The position numbers were made by a program, and so were the translations under genes. The notes beneath the pieces were generated by a model, which worked only from the letters and a program-made list of their open reading frames with translations, searched no databases and was not told the DNA's origin. Shown here piece after piece: positions 57,861-64,000 of a DNA stretch of 64,000 bases. The stretch covers positions 1-64,000 of the forward strand of contig MWDJ01000013.1 in NCBI GenBank assembly GCA_002070505.1, given 5' to 3'. Position 1 is the stretch's first letter; every line of letters begins with the position of its first letter. This DNA comes from Bacteroidetes bacterium ADurb.Bin145 (GTDB taxonomy: Bacteria; Bacteroidota; Bacteroidia; Bacteroidales; VadinHA17).

Positions 57861-58045
57861 CAAAAATGCTTGCGTTTCCTGCTGATGAAGGAACTTAAAC
57901 TCGTTTCAAAGGATTATAATTACCTGTCAATCTATCTTTTAAGTTTTTCTGACAAAATATATTTCTTTTGAATCACTCTTTACTTTTTATTGCGATATTT
58001 GTATAGGATCATTAGTGCCTCAAAGAATAACAAAAAACTCCTGTT

Positions 58046-59422
58046 ATGAAAAGAAGAAAATTTATTGCCAGTTCAGTTACAGCTGCAGCCGGGACAATCA
58101 TAATGCCTGCAATTGTTCCTTCATCTGTTATCGGTAAAAATCCTCCGAGTGATAATATCAACATTGGATGGATTGGTTGCGGAAGGCAGGGCAGAGGCGA
58201 TGTGAGGGAAGTGATGGGCTTCGATGTAGCAAGGGTTATTGCTGTGTCAGATGTCGATTCTAAAAGGATGACGCTGGGGAAAGAATATATCGATGGTTTT
58301 TATGCAAAAAAAACAGGCAATACAAATTATGTCAATTCAAAGACATTCAGTGATTATAAGGAAATGTTACTTGATAAATCGATTGACGCCGTTCTTATTA
58401 CAACTCCCGATCACTGGCATTCACAGCCTGCCATGGAAGCTGCACTTGCCGGGAAAGACATTTATCTTGAAAAACCTACTTCCCTGACAATAACCGAAGG
58501 ACGCCTGCTGAGCGACCTTGTAAGACGTAAAAAGATCATCCTCCAGGTCGGTACACAGCAGCGTTCAAGTTTCCAATGGAGGCTTGCTGCAGAGCTTGTA
58601 AGAAACGGTCGTATAGGTAAACTTCATACGGTAAAAATAGGTCTGCCAGGTGACCCCTCCGGACCGGAAGCTCCTGAAATGCCGGTACCTAAGAACCTGA
58701 ATTACGATATGTGGCTCGGATCAACTCCCGAGGTCTATTATACAGAAATAAGGGTCCATCCGCAGGTTGGTTTTGATCGTCCCGGATGGCTGAGATGCGA
58801 ACAGTTCGGTGCCGGTATGATAACCGGATGGGGCCAGCATCACTTCGATTCCGCAGCATGGGGAATGGATACGGAACTGACAGGGCCGGTGTCAATACAG
58901 GCTGTTGCACAGTTCCCGAAATCAGGCCTCTGGGATGTACACGGTGATTTTATGTCTGTTGCAGAATACAAGAACGGAATAACCCAGCTTACAAGCGGCA
59001 GCTATACAAACGGGGTAAGGTACGAAGGTACTGAAGGCTGGATTTTCGTCTCACGCGGAAGTTACAGGGCAACAGCAAGCGACCCGATCACACAGGCACA
59101 GGAATCAAAAGCTCTTGACGCCAGCGATCCTAAAATACTGTCATCAGTCATCGGACCAAATGAAATTCACCTGTATGAGAGTACTTCACAGCCCGGTAAC
59201 TGGCTCGATTGTATTAAATCGCGCAAAGAACCCATCTCTCCTGTTGAGATAGGCCACAGGGCTTGCACGGTTTGCCTTGTTACACATATTGCAATGAAAC
59301 TGGGTCGTAAGCTTAACTGGGACCCCGATAAGGAGAGATTCATTAACGACGATGAAGCAAACAGCATGCTATCACGTCCGCAGAGGGCTCCCTATGGAAC
59401 CAATTACGTAAAGATCAGCTGA
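58046..59422 (+). CDS. Gfo/Idh/MocA family oxidoreductase, exported
   Basis: A second oxidoreductase of this family, 458 residues. N-terminus MKRRKFIASS followed by a small hydrophobic stretch is a Tat-like signal. The Rossmann motif IGWIGCGRQGRGD is near residue 40 and the family EKP motif appears as LEKPTS. The C-terminal domain has the WGQHHFD block. Substrate unknown; exported family members include glycoside-acting enzymes. It is divergent from the LacI gene, with a LacI-type operator between them, so a role in xylan or glucuronate use is possible. The promoter may use TTTG (57967-57970) and GATATTTG (57994-58001). Confidence 0.87.
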   Translation: MKRRKFIASSVTAAAGTIIMPAIVPSSVIGKNPPSDNINIGWIGCGRQGRGDVREVMGFDVARVIAVSDVDSKRMTLGKEYIDGFYAKKTGNTNYVNSKTFSDYKEMLLDKSIDAVLITTPDHWHSQPAMEAALAGKDIYLEKPTSLTITEGRLLSDLVRRKKIILQVGTQQRSSFQWRLAAELVRNGRIGKLHTVKIGLPGDPSGPEAPEMPVPKNLNYDMWLGSTPEVYYTEIRVHPQVGFDRPGWLRCEQFGAGMITGWGQHHFDSAAWGMDTELTGPVSIQAVAQFPKSGLWDVHGDFMSVAEYKNGITQLTSGSYTNGVRYEGTEGWIFVSRGSYRATASDPITQAQESKALDASDPKILSSVIGPNEIHLYESTSQPGNWLDCIKSRKEPISPVEIGHRACTVCLVTHIAMKLGRKLNWDPDKERFINDDEANSMLSRPQRAPYGTNYVKIS

Positions 59423-59427
59423 TCAGC

Positions 59428-59500
59428 CACTTCGCCGTAACGCCTTTGTGCCATTGCGCAGTAATGCCGTAACGCCGTAACGCCCTAACGCCTTAAAGCC
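59428..59500. repeat. CCGTAACGC tandem tract at a convergent gene junction
   Basis: Imperfect repeats of CCGTAACGC/CCCTAACGC between two convergent genes. The tract supplies the TAA stop codon (59493-59495) of the MetH-activation-domain gene. It is the reverse-complement relative of the tract at 12790-12842: both contain CCCTAACGCC and end in a CGTAAAGCC/CTTAAAGCC-type unit. Confidence 0.75.
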
Positions 59501-60185
59501 GTTTTTCCCTGTAAATACACTCCTTCATATCACATATCCTGCAACTATACGCCGTTTTGCGCACTTTGCTTCCGATACCAATGATCCCGCTGACTGACTT
59601 CACAGGGTCCATCAACGCCGACGGAGTAAGCACTATCCCGCAGTAATTGTTAGGCAAAAGATGGAATAACTTATGTTGTTCTGAAACATCCCAGCCGCAA
59701 TAACCCGGACTATACCGATTTGTGATATTCATTCCTGACAGTTTCAGTTCAGTTTCCAGAGAGTTCTGCATCCTGTCAGCTGCAGCCTCCGTTACTTCAC
59801 TTCCTACCAAATCATAGATATACCCCCGGAAAGGATCTCCTCCTTTCAGAGCATCACGGCTTCTTGTACTTAAATCTTTCCCTGCAGTACAGAGAAAAAG
59901 AGAAACAGATTTCGCCTCCTTTAACTGCTTAAAAATAACAGGCCCTACGTTCAGGATTATTCCGTTAATGCGAATATTTTTCTCCTGATTATTTAATTCG
60001 GGTTCTTTGAAAATCCTGTATTCTGCTTTTATCCCTGCAATATTTTCGCACTCCGAGAATATTTCCTCAATAAGAACCCCGATTGAGTATTCCGGATCCC
60101 CATGACCATAGCCAAGCAACTCTTTTACCCTGGTAATATCGGGTCTCAGATCTTTGAAATCAAATTTGAAAGTTTTTGAAGTCAT
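59493..60185 (-). CDS. MetH activation-domain protein (corrinoid reactivation)
   Basis: A stand-alone protein of about 230 residues with the vitamin B12-dependent methionine synthase activation fold. RYSPGYCGWDVSEQHKLF corresponds to the SAM-binding block of MetH. It ends in a cysteine cluster, CRICDMKEC, that could bind a metal or FeS centre. In MetH this domain reductively re-methylates inactive cob(II)alamin using SAM and flavodoxin; here it would serve the separate corrinoid protein. The start at 60185 (MTSKTFKF) avoids a 29-base overlap with the upstream gene; a start at 60263 remains possible. It is the last gene of the corrinoid operon, ending in a repeat tract. Confidence 0.8.
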   Translation of the reverse strand: MTSKTFKFDFKDLRPDITRVKELLGYGHGDPEYSIGVLIEEIFSECENIAGIKAEYRIFKEPELNNQEKNIRINGIILNVGPVIFKQLKEAKSVSLFLCTAGKDLSTRSRDALKGGDPFRGYIYDLVGSEVTEAAADRMQNSLETELKLSGMNITNRYSPGYCGWDVSEQHKLFHLLPNNYCGIVLTPSALMDPVKSVSGIIGIGSKVRKTAYSCRICDMKECIYREKRL

Positions 60186-60234
60186 CCTTACCGATGTTAC
60201 TTTGAAGCAGAATTTTTCAATCCATTTTAGCAGG

Positions 60235-61677
60235 TCACTGCTGAAGAATACCAGATTCAGCAACTAACCTTCCAACTATCTCCTCCCACCCCATTGTCAT
60301 AAGGTGTATCCCGTGGATACCCTTTTTACTTTTGATGGAGTCTATCAATTCAAGTGCTATCTGAAATCCTTCTTCGGATGCACCGTCGCCTGCCTTTTCC
60401 ATACGGGTTAAAATGTCCTTAGGCAGAAAGACCCCCGGCACTTTATCATGAAGATATCTTGCAATTTTATAGCTCTTTAGTGGCGATATACCCGCAAGTA
60501 TATAAACTTTGTCAAGCAGATCTCTCTTGTCAAGCTGCTCCAGCCACTGATCGAGTCTGTCGGGTTCAAAAATAAGATTCGTCTGGAAAAACTGAGCACC
60601 GGCATTTATCTTCTTTTGATCCCTTATTGCCTGTAATTCGGGATCGGAAGCGAATGGTGTTGTAGCAGCACCGAGGAAAAACTTTGGCGGGTATTTTATT
60701 TTTCTCCCGTCAAGGTAAATCCCTTCATCTCTCATTCGTCTCAGTATCCAGAGCATCTGGACGGAATCCACATCAACAAAGTTCATGTCACTTGCAGGCG
60801 AAGGACCAACTCTGGGATTATCTCCTGTTACACAAAGGATGTTCCTTACTCCCATTTGTCCGGAACCTATCACAGCTGACTGAAGTCCGGTTCTTGTTGT
60901 ATCCCTGGCTGCGATCTGGAAAACTGCTTCACAATTAAGGTCATTTGCGACCTTGCAGCAGGCAATACCCGACATTTTTGGCGAGGCTGAAGAAGCATCT
61001 GTGAAGTTGACAGCAGTAACCCAGGGCCTGACAAGCTCTATTTCACGGATAATTTTAGCAGGATTAGCTCCCAGTGGCGGAGATACTTCAGTAGCAATAA
61101 CAAATTCTCCGTTCCGCAACTTTTTTTCAAGCAGCGAGGCCGGTTCCTCATAAGCTGGTTTATGATATTCAGAATCACCCATCCACCAGGCAGGCTGACG
61201 AATGGTCTTAAATACTGAATCCCAGACTTCTGACTTCTTTATTTTATCTTTCAGGAAAAGGCTTCTGATAAAAGTCCAAATTCCTGTCTTTCTGACCTGC
61301 CTCACAACAACACCCCATGTTTCTGTTCCGACTTTATACCAGTCAAGCGGCGGAAGCACCTCGAGAAGCATCTTTTGCCTTCCCATCTTCCTGGATCTTT
61401 CGTATATAGCATACCAGACACATTTCCTGGATTCATCCACGTAGCAGTTCTTTTCAGGGGTTATCCCTCCGCAAGGTCCGTTCCTCATGCCTTTCGGACA
61501 TTCCATCGGACATATGAATGCTGTTTCCTGGAGAAGGCAGTTACCGCACATCCGGCAGCCGAAAACCGGTCCCTTTACGGCAAGTTCAATTCTCCCAAGC
61601 AATCGTGCTGAGAACTTCTCCTTTTTAAAAGGGTAGAAAGCGGGCTGCCATCGTCTGGCTGGTTTAATGATAGACAT
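60235..61677 (-). CDS. metF: Methylenetetrahydrofolate reductase, MetV-MetF fusion
   Basis: A protein of 480 residues joining two parts that are separate subunits in acetogens. Residues about 35-110 are the MTHFR C-terminal/MetV domain with many cysteines (Cys41, 44, 47, 56, 60, 69, 78, 86), enough for zinc or FeS binding. Residues about 190-480 are the flavin TIM barrel MetF (TEVSPPLGANP, NILCVTGDNP). It would reduce methylene-H4folate to methyl-H4folate, the donor for the methyltransferase encoded 16 bases upstream. The electron donor cannot be deduced. Confidence 0.87.
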   Translation of the reverse strand: MSIIKPARRWQPAFYPFKKEKFSARLLGRIELAVKGPVFGCRMCGNCLLQETAFICPMECPKGMRNGPCGGITPEKNCYVDESRKCVWYAIYERSRKMGRQKMLLEVLPPLDWYKVGTETWGVVVRQVRKTGIWTFIRSLFLKDKIKKSEVWDSVFKTIRQPAWWMGDSEYHKPAYEEPASLLEKKLRNGEFVIATEVSPPLGANPAKIIREIELVRPWVTAVNFTDASSASPKMSGIACCKVANDLNCEAVFQIAARDTTRTGLQSAVIGSGQMGVRNILCVTGDNPRVGPSPASDMNFVDVDSVQMLWILRRMRDEGIYLDGRKIKYPPKFFLGAATTPFASDPELQAIRDQKKINAGAQFFQTNLIFEPDRLDQWLEQLDKRDLLDKVYILAGISPLKSYKIARYLHDKVPGVFLPKDILTRMEKAGDGASEEGFQIALELIDSIKSKKGIHGIHLMTMGWEEIVGRLVAESGILQQ

Positions 61678-61693
61678 GGGATATTACAAATAT

Positions 61694-62533
61694 TTATTGC
61701 CTCCTCTGGAAATAATCGACAAATCTCACTGCATAGTCATCCCTGCCCAGAACAAGATCGGCAGCTCTGACAATGGAAGTTATTTTTTCAGGGTTGGCAA
61801 TCGGACACGTAAGACCATTAAAGATCGACATTGCCATATAGGCTGCATTAAGCGATTCCCTGTCAGGCAGGCCGAATGAGATATTGCTTGCCCCCTGCGT
61901 AATATTATGTCCAAGTTCCTGATGCACAAGTCTTATTGTTTCAAGAGTTACAATACATGCACGCGGATCAGCGCTTACAGCCATTGCCAGGGGGTCAATA
62001 ATAACATCTTCTGCTTTTATACCTTCGCGGACAGCTCTTTCAATTATCTTTTCAGCGATAGAGAGTCTTTTATCCGGATCATGTGTTATACCGTCGTCGT
62101 CCATACATAATCCGATAATTGCAGCACCAAATTCCCTGGCTATTGGCAGCAATGATTGCAATGATCTTTCCTCTCCATTAACCGAATTAATAAGACACTT
62201 GCCTTCAGCTGCCCTGAGCGCGGCCTCAATAGCCGCCGGATTCGGCGAATCGAGACACAGAGGGACATCAAAATTATCCTGCAGGACCTTAACGGTTTCC
62301 GGTAGAAGCTTTACATCGTCAACACCCGGAAAACCTACATTCACATCGAGCACATCTGCACCCTCATCTATCTGATTCTTTGCAAGTTCCAGGACAAAAT
62401 CAAAGTTGTGCTCCTGAAGGGTTGAAACCAGTTTCTTTCTTCTGGTGGGATTGATACTCTCTCCGATTATAACAACCGGGCCTTCAGTGTCGATAACGAC
62501 CTCTTTGCTTCTGCCTTTTAGTATAGTTATCAT
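61694..62533 (-). CDS. Methyltetrahydrofolate:corrinoid methyltransferase
   Basis: Pterin-binding TIM-barrel enzyme of 279 residues, of the group containing AcsE, MtgA and the folate module of MetH. Features: GESINPTRRKK at the start, DVNVGFPGVDD, LCLDSPN, INSVNGE, and ASNISFGLPDRE near the end, which hold the residues contacting the pterin ring. It moves the methyl group between methyl-H4folate and the corrinoid protein encoded 76 bases upstream. The direction (toward methionine, acetyl-CoA or demethylation) is not resolved. Confidence 0.9.
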   Translation of the reverse strand: MITILKGRSKEVVIDTEGPVVIIGESINPTRRKKLVSTLQEHNFDFVLELAKNQIDEGADVLDVNVGFPGVDDVKLLPETVKVLQDNFDVPLCLDSPNPAAIEAALRAAEGKCLINSVNGEERSLQSLLPIAREFGAAIIGLCMDDDGITHDPDKRLSIAEKIIERAVREGIKAEDVIIDPLAMAVSADPRACIVTLETIRLVHQELGHNITQGASNISFGLPDRESLNAAYMAMSIFNGLTCPIANPEKITSIVRAADLVLGRDDYAVRFVDYFQRRQ

Positions 62534-62609
62534 TTAAAGAACTTTTAAATTTTTTATCTTTTTTGTCTGTAATAAAGACTGTATTTCAGATAATCAATTT
62601 CCGGGTCAT

Positions 62610-63296
62610 TTATGATACCAGCCTGCTGAGGTAATTAACAGCTCCCTGAGGATCGGGTGAATAGAAATCGGCTCCGATCTTCAGACAAAAATCCATCGTC
62701 ACCGGAGCCCCTCCGACAAGTATCTTCGAACCGGAATGCTTCTCCCTGATCACTGCAACAGTTTTCTTCATGTTTTCCATAGTCGTGGTAAGCAGGGCTG
62801 ACAGACCGATCACAGCATCAGGATTCTCAGCAATTGCTTTCAGGAATTTATCTGTATTTACGTCTACACCAAGATCGATAACTTCCCAGCCTCCACCCTC
62901 GATCATCATCGATACAAGGTTCTTACCGATATCGTGCAGGTCACCTGCCACGGTGCCTATAATGAATTTACCCTTTCGTTTGGTTTCTCCCGACTGGAAA
63001 AATGGTTTCAGGTGCTTCATCGCGCTGCTCATCGCTTTGGCTGCCATAAGCATCTGAGGGACATAGATTACTTTTCTGCTGAATTTATCGCCGACAACCG
63101 ACATTGCCGGGATCAGGGCCTTATCGAGAATATCGCCCGGCTTAATGCCCGACTCGAGAGCCAGTTTTGCCAGCTCGTCGGCTCCTTCCTGCCCCTTCAT
63201 GTCAGGAGGATACGGAGATGATCTGTCTGTCTTTCCGAATTCTACACAATGCGAAATTTTCTCAAGAAGTTCGTCCATATATATGTTGTTAAGCAA
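62610..63296 (-). CDS. Corrinoid (B12-binding) methyl-carrier protein
   Basis: A corrinoid protein of 228 residues. Residues about 8-105 form the helical cap, and the B12-binding Rossmann domain follows with GDLHDIGKN (DxHxxG; His121 is the lower cobalt ligand) and GLSALLTTT and VGGAP segments that cradle the nucleotide tail. It resembles MtbC/MttC and the MetH cap-cobalamin module. It is the first gene of the operon. A second start, six codons on (63278), gives MDELLEK. It would shuttle a methyl group between the folate methyltransferase and an unseen acceptor or donor enzyme. Confidence 0.92.
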   Translation of the reverse strand: MLNNIYMDELLEKISHCVEFGKTDRSSPYPPDMKGQEGADELAKLALESGIKPGDILDKALIPAMSVVGDKFSRKVIYVPQMLMAAKAMSSAMKHLKPFFQSGETKRKGKFIIGTVAGDLHDIGKNLVSMMIEGGGWEVIDLGVDVNTDKFLKAIAENPDAVIGLSALLTTTMENMKKTVAVIREKHSGSKILVGGAPVTMDFCLKIGADFYSPDPQGAVNYLSRLVS

Positions 63297-63342
63297 TTAT
63301 AATCAAAAGTATATCCAATATCAAAATTACCACTTATGGGGT

Positions 63343-63372
63343 CAAATTTACTACTTAATTTCATTTATGCAA
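63343..63372 (-). promoter_or_regulatory. Promoter of the corrinoid operon
   Basis: On the minus strand, TTG (63370-63372) and TAAATTTG (63343-63350) are 19 bases apart, a good -33/-7 pair. Transcription would start near 63336, about 40 bases before the ATG. The -33 element overlaps the LacI-type operator at 63369-63380. Confidence 0.6.
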
Positions 63373-63380
63373 CCGATTGC
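63369..63380. promoter_or_regulatory. LacI-type operator, copy 2
   Basis: GCAACCGATTGC, the exact reverse complement of the 57849-57860 site. With its flanks it extends to TGCAACCGATTGCA. It overlaps the -33 element of the corrinoid operon, as a repressor site would. Confidence 0.55.
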
Positions 63381-63476
63381 ACATAATATTGAAAGATTTT
63401 ATAATGCTGAAAAAAACGATAATAAATAATTATTGCAAAAAAACATTTACTTTGTCCCGAGATAAAGGATTAAATA

Positions 63477-64000
63477 ATGTCCTCAAGCATTAATACCTTA
63501 CTTTCCATCCTGGCTTTTGGTCTGCTTTACATTTACACCGCTATTGGAGTATTAATTGTCATCCCACTTACATGGCTGAATGCCAGAAAACCGGTGCAGA
63601 TCATGACACAGATATGGGCCAAATCGGTTTTCATCGTACTTTTCAAGAAGTTGCATGTAACCGGGAAAGAGCATATCAGCAGGGAAAAGAAATACATTGT
63701 TGTTGCCAACCATGCAAGCCTGTTCGATATTGTTGCAATAATGTCATTTTATCCGGAGGTTTCCTGGTTCGGTCATGAACGTCTTCTAAAAGTGCCTGTT
63801 TTCGGAAGATTCCTGAAACTGATAGACTATGTTCCCTTCAAGGAACCGACAGTGACCAACACAAGACATATGATGGAGCAGCTTATGGAAAGAGCAAATA
63901 ATCAATCAGTCGCCCTGTTCCCTGAAGGTACAAGAACCCTTGATGGAAAAATAAATCCTTTTTTCAGAGGATTCATTTATTTATTCCGGACAAGGGATAT
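63477..64000 (+). CDS. 1-acyl-sn-glycerol-3-phosphate acyltransferase, 5' part
   Basis: An open frame from ATG 63477 that runs off the right edge of the window, with at least 174 codons. An N-terminal membrane helix (SILAFGLLYIYTAIGVLIV) precedes the PlsC motifs: NHASLFD (H-x4-D catalytic pair), VPVFGRFLK and FPEGTRT. It should acylate lysophosphatidic acid to phosphatidic acid. Unlike the variant acyltransferase at 34869, all motifs are canonical. It is divergent from the corrinoid operon. Confidence 0.88.
   Translation, partial: MSSSINTLLSILAFGLLYIYTAIGVLIVIPLTWLNARKPVQIMTQIWAKSVFIVLFKKLHVTGKEHISREKKYIVVANHASLFDIVAIMSFYPEVSWFGHERLLKVPVFGRFLKLIDYVPFKEPTVTNTRHMMEQLMERANNQSVALFPEGTRTLDGKINPFFRGFIYLFRTRD

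Noticed and set aside
59493-63296. Complete Wood-Ljungdahl pathway
   Set aside because: CO-dehydrogenase/acetyl-CoA synthase and formate dehydrogenase are not encoded in this window; only the methyl-branch pieces are.

Overview
The window looks like the chromosome of an anaerobic, plant-polysaccharide-degrading member of the Bacteroidota (order Bacteroidales or a close relative). The evidence is gene content: a Bacteroides-type serine palmitoyltransferase, a Nudix-type AraR regulator, a Dps-like ferritin, a radical-SAM sulfatase-maturating enzyme, many lipoprotein-type glycosidases and sodium/solute symporters. Several promoters also fit the Bacteroidota TTG / TAnnTTTG pattern. This assignment is inferred from family knowledge; no rRNA is present. 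One tRNA is present (Lys, anticodon CUU, 44087-44159).

Layout. 1-967: gene-free, AT-rich DNA with a pair of 16-base direct repeats at the left edge (possible insertion-sequence end) and a large nested palindrome (674-891). 968-6387: an AAA ATPase of the DUF4143 type, a lipoprotein, a TIR/membrane/TolB-like/TPR protein and a membrane zincin-like protein. 6388-12773: low-complexity intergenic DNA, a GH2 beta-galactosidase, formate-tetrahydrofolate ligase and a Tat-exported dienelactone hydrolase. 12827-34718: about 22 kb of closely spaced minus-strand genes. Its promoter-proximal part is an L-arabinose regulon: Na+/sugar symporter, araA, araR, GH127/146 enzyme, araD, araB, GH51 arabinofuranosidase, GH127 arabinofuranosidase, a chorismatase/RidA-like protein and aldose epimerase. 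After it come a phosphoesterase, a Gfo/Idh/MocA oxidoreductase, an amino-acid permease, an rRNA methyltransferase and anSME.

34869-45975: an acyltransferase; a two-gene metal unit (PRC-barrel/MgtE_N/CBS protein plus an unusual NRAMP transporter, with a Shine-Dalgarno-sequestering hairpin in the leader); a possible sphingolipid group (steroid-reductase-like membrane protein, serine palmitoyltransferase, short-chain dehydrogenase); nikR with a TonB-dependent receptor sharing a repeated operator-like motif; the tRNA; and a xylose-type MFS transporter. 46185-49128: an NTF2-like lipoprotein and a peroxide-defence operon (cysteine-free PerR-like regulator, Dps-like ferritin, three-cysteine peroxiredoxin, OsmC). 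49250-57784 (minus): a glucuronoxylan/xylose operon (LacI regulator, two tandem GH67 alpha-glucuronidases, xylB, xylA). 58046-59422: a second exported Gfo/Idh/MocA protein. 59493-63296 (minus): a corrinoid methyl-transfer operon (corrinoid protein, methyl-H4folate methyltransferase, MetV-MetF fusion, MetH-activation-domain protein). 63477-64000: the start of a PlsC acyltransferase cut by the window edge.

How it fits together. Exported glycosidases release arabinose, galactose and glucuronic acid from arabinan- or arabinoxylan-type material. The sugars enter by sodium or proton symport and pass through isomerase, kinase and epimerase steps to xylulose-5-phosphate. Formate-H4folate ligase and the corrinoid operon together cover the two ends of a folate one-carbon branch. 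The methyl acceptor is not visible: neither a homocysteine-methyltransferase domain nor CO-dehydrogenase/acetyl-CoA synthase is encoded here. The most notable items are that operon, the repeated NikR-type and LacI-type operators, the MgtE_N/NRAMP pair with its leader hairpin, the chorismatase-like gene inside the arabinose regulon, and related low-complexity tracts that carry the stop codons of genes at convergent junctions.
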